Below are positions 62,566 to 64,000 of a stretch of 64,000 nt of DNA, one piece after another. The stretch is from Limisphaera sp026417315. Lineage in GTDB: Bacteria; Verrucomicrobiota; Verrucomicrobiia; Limisphaerales; Limisphaeraceae. The stretch covers positions 668,744 to 732,743 of the forward strand of contig NZ_JBMVQY010000002.1 of NCBI RefSeq assembly GCF_049537125.1. Reading direction: 5' to 3'. Made by a program: the position numbers and the translations under genes. The stretch's first letter is position 1. Each line of letters starts with the position of its first letter. The notes under the pieces are model-generated. The model saw only the letters and a program-made list of their open reading frames with translations. It had not been told where the DNA came from and searched no databases.

Positions 62566-64000
62566 GTCGGCTGGCTCTGCTGGTGGGGCTCTTGGGAGGT
62601 GGGACTCCGGTCATCGCCGGACAAGTCGGTCTTGTGTGGGATCCCAGCCCGGACGAGTGGGTCGTCGGCTACGCCATCCATTACGGCACCGTCAGTGGTG
62701 TGCATCCGATTCGCGTCGATGTGGGGAATGTGACCAACACGGTGATCGACGGGCTGGAGCCCGGCGTCACCTATTATTTTGTTGCAACGGCCTATACCGC
62801 CGACGGCCTCGAGAGCGAGCCCTCCAACGAGGTCAGCTACACGGTTCCCAATCCCCCCGAACCCACCAACGCGCCGCCGGTGGTCGATGCCGGACCGGAT
62901 CAGACGGTGCGACTGCCCGGCGGGGTTGTGTTGGCCGGACAGGCGGGCGACGATGGTCTGCCGTTGGTGCCGGGACAATTGACGGCGTGGTGGGAACTGG
63001 TCAGTGGGCCGGCCCCGGTGCAGTTCAGTGCCACCAATGCACTGGTGGTTGAAGTGGGCTTCAGCGAGCCGGGCGTGTACGTGTTCCGACTGGTCGCCAG
63101 CGACGGAGAACTGAGCGCAACTGATGAGGTGGCCGTGACGGTAGAGCCGCCTCTCCCGATCAACCAGGCCCCTGTGGTCGATGCCGGACCGGATCAGACG
63201 GTGCGACTGCCCGGTGGGGCTGTGTTGGCCGGACAGGCGGGCGACGATGGTCTGCCGTTGGTGCCGGGACAATTGACGGCGTGGTGGGAACTGGTCAGTG
63301 GGCCGGTCCCGGTGCAGTTCAGTGCCACCAATGCACTGGTGGTCCAAGTCGGCTTCAGCGAGCCGGGCGTGTACGTGTTCCGACTGGTCGCCAGCGACGG
63401 AGAGCTGAGCGCAACTGATGAGGTGGCCGTGAGGGTAGAGCCGCCTCTCCCGATCAACCAGGCCCCTGTGGTCGATGCCGGACCGGATCAGACGGTGCGA
63501 CTGCCCGGCGGGGTTGTGTTGGCTGGACAGGCGGGCGACGATGGTCTGCCGTTGGTGCCGGGACAATTGACGGCGTGGTGGGAACTGGTCAGCGGGCCGG
63601 CCCCGGTGCAGTTCAGTGCGACCAATGCGCTGGTGGTCCAAGTCGGCTTCAGCGAGCCGGGCGTGTACGTGTTCCGACTGGTCGCCAGCGACGGAGAGCT
63701 GAGCGCAACTGATGAGGTGGCCGTGAGGGTAGAGCCGCCTCTCCCGATCAACCAGGCCCCTGTGGTCGATGCCGGACCGGATCAGACGGTGCGACTGCCC
63801 GGCGGGGTTGTGTTGGCTGGACAGGCGGGCGACGATGGTCTGCCGTTGGTGCCGGGACAATTGACGGCGTGGTGGGAACTGGTCAGCGGGCCGGCCCCGG
63901 TGCAGTTCAGTGCGACCAATGCGCTGGTGGTCCAAGTCGGCTTCAGCGAGCCGGGCGTGTACGTGTTCCGACTGGTCGCCAGCGACGGAGAGCTGAGCGC
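62538..64000 (+). CDS. Secreted protein with fibronectin type III domain and tandem PKD/REJ-like repeats (partial, runs past window end)
   Basis: 487 codons are visible with no stop. The protein starts with a signal peptide (MLHRTRRLLSRLALLVGLLGGGTPVIAG). A fibronectin type III domain follows, residues ~30-110: VGLVWDPSPDEWVVGYAIHYG ... TVIDGLEPGVTYYFVATAY. Then come 98-residue modules beginning VVDAGPDQTVRLPGG and ending SDGELSATDEVAVTVEPP. These have the Ig-like PKD/REJ pattern common in large exported Verrucomicrobiota proteins. ATG 62538 is the first Met of the frame; GTG 62529 is possible. The main functional domain, if any, lies beyond the window. Likely a surface or secreted adhesin-type protein (inference). 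Confidence 0.85.
   Translation, partial: MLHRTRRLLSRLALLVGLLGGGTPVIAGQVGLVWDPSPDEWVVGYAIHYGTVSGVHPIRVDVGNVTNTVIDGLEPGVTYYFVATAYTADGLESEPSNEVSYTVPNPPEPTNAPPVVDAGPDQTVRLPGGVVLAGQAGDDGLPLVPGQLTAWWELVSGPAPVQFSATNALVVEVGFSEPGVYVFRLVASDGELSATDEVAVTVEPPLPINQAPVVDAGPDQTVRLPGGAVLAGQAGDDGLPLVPGQLTAWWELVSGPVPVQFSATNALVVQVGFSEPGVYVFRLVASDGELSATDEVAVRVEPPLPINQAPVVDAGPDQTVRLPGGVVLAGQAGDDGLPLVPGQLTAWWELVSGPAPVQFSATNALVVQVGFSEPGVYVFRLVASDGELSATDEVAVRVEPPLPINQAPVVDAGPDQTVRLPGGVVLAGQAGDDGLPLVPGQLTAWWELVSGPAPVQFSATNALVVQVGFSEPGVYVFRLVASDGELS
62880..64000 (+). repeat. Tandem 294-base repeats coding for 98-residue Ig-like modules
   Basis: Units start at 62880, 63174, 63468 and 63762; the fourth is cut by the window end. 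The first two differ from the others by a handful of substitutions, while units 3 and 4 look identical over the visible 239 bases. The period is an exact multiple of three, so copy number can change without breaking the frame. Confidence 0.92.

Noticed and set aside
61644..63935. 763-codon minus-strand frame with internal repeats
   Set aside because: It is the antisense of the tandem repeats; periodicity is inherited from the sense strand and there is no start or domain.
62880..64000. Possible CRISPR or satellite array
   Set aside because: The period is 294 bases with no short repeat/unique spacer pattern, and the units are protein-coding in one frame.

Overview
The window is GC-rich bacterial chromosome with long non-genic stretches between compact gene blocks. 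Several traits point to the PVC superphylum, most likely Verrucomicrobiota (a Limisphaera/Pedosphaera-like lineage). They include a roughly 730-residue GreA-type factor like the oversized GreA known in Chlamydiae, a SET-domain protein, DUF2961 (GH172) and FG-GAP secreted proteins, tandem PKD/REJ-like Ig modules and a ribosomal operon without rpmD. The phylum assignment is inference from gene content; no rRNA gene is present to test it.

Layout. (1) 1-4719, plus strand: the 3' end of an HlyD-type adaptor, an M50 zinc protease fused to an adaptor-like region, and a short SecA-family ATPase, all touching or overlapping; this looks like a dedicated export or processing system. (2) 5271-18369: 22 ribosomal protein genes with secY, map, infA and rpoA in the classical spc/alpha order. 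The block starts abruptly at rplB (no rpsJ, rplC, rplD or rplW in front), lacks rpmD and ends in a good terminator. (3) 18.4-26.4 kb: sparse region with an SRPBCC membrane protein, an FG-GAP propeller protein, a secreted GH172 protein and a secreted thioredoxin-like protein. (4) 26.4-34.7 kb: aspS convergent with rsmB, rsmB divergent from the large greA, then a Tat-exported TIM-barrel protein and fabI. (5) 35.4-41.2 kb: a membrane-anchored heptaheme cytochrome, an 11-heme cytochrome fused to a cytochrome b-like membrane domain, and an SLC13-type permease. (6) 41.3-44.6 kb: TlpA-like thioredoxin, RluA-type pseudouridine synthase, SET-domain protein and queD. (7) 44.7-52.8 kb, minus strand: holB, O-antigen-ligase-like gene, aroQ, accB, accC, luxE-like and luxC-like genes, closely spaced except before accB. 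(8) 53.2-60.7 kb: a decayed protein C-terminus, a soluble Ser/Thr kinase, guaB, and a lipoprotein cluster (glycine-zipper protein, lpoB, COG3014-like, YcfL-like). (9) tRNA-Phe(GAA) and the start of a secreted protein built of a fibronectin type III domain and near-identical 98-residue repeats that runs off the window.

How they work together: blocks 2, 4 and 7 supply core translation, transcription and fatty-acid functions (acc genes, fabI). Block 5 is a quinone-to-multiheme electron-transfer module. Block 8 resembles the machinery that activates class A penicillin-binding proteins from the outer membrane. Blocks 1, 3 and 9 concern export and the cell surface. The least understood element is the HlyD/M50/SecA-like set at the left edge: the ATPase keeps both nucleotide-binding domains and the preprotein cross-linking domain but ends before the two-helix finger that pushes substrate through SecYEG.
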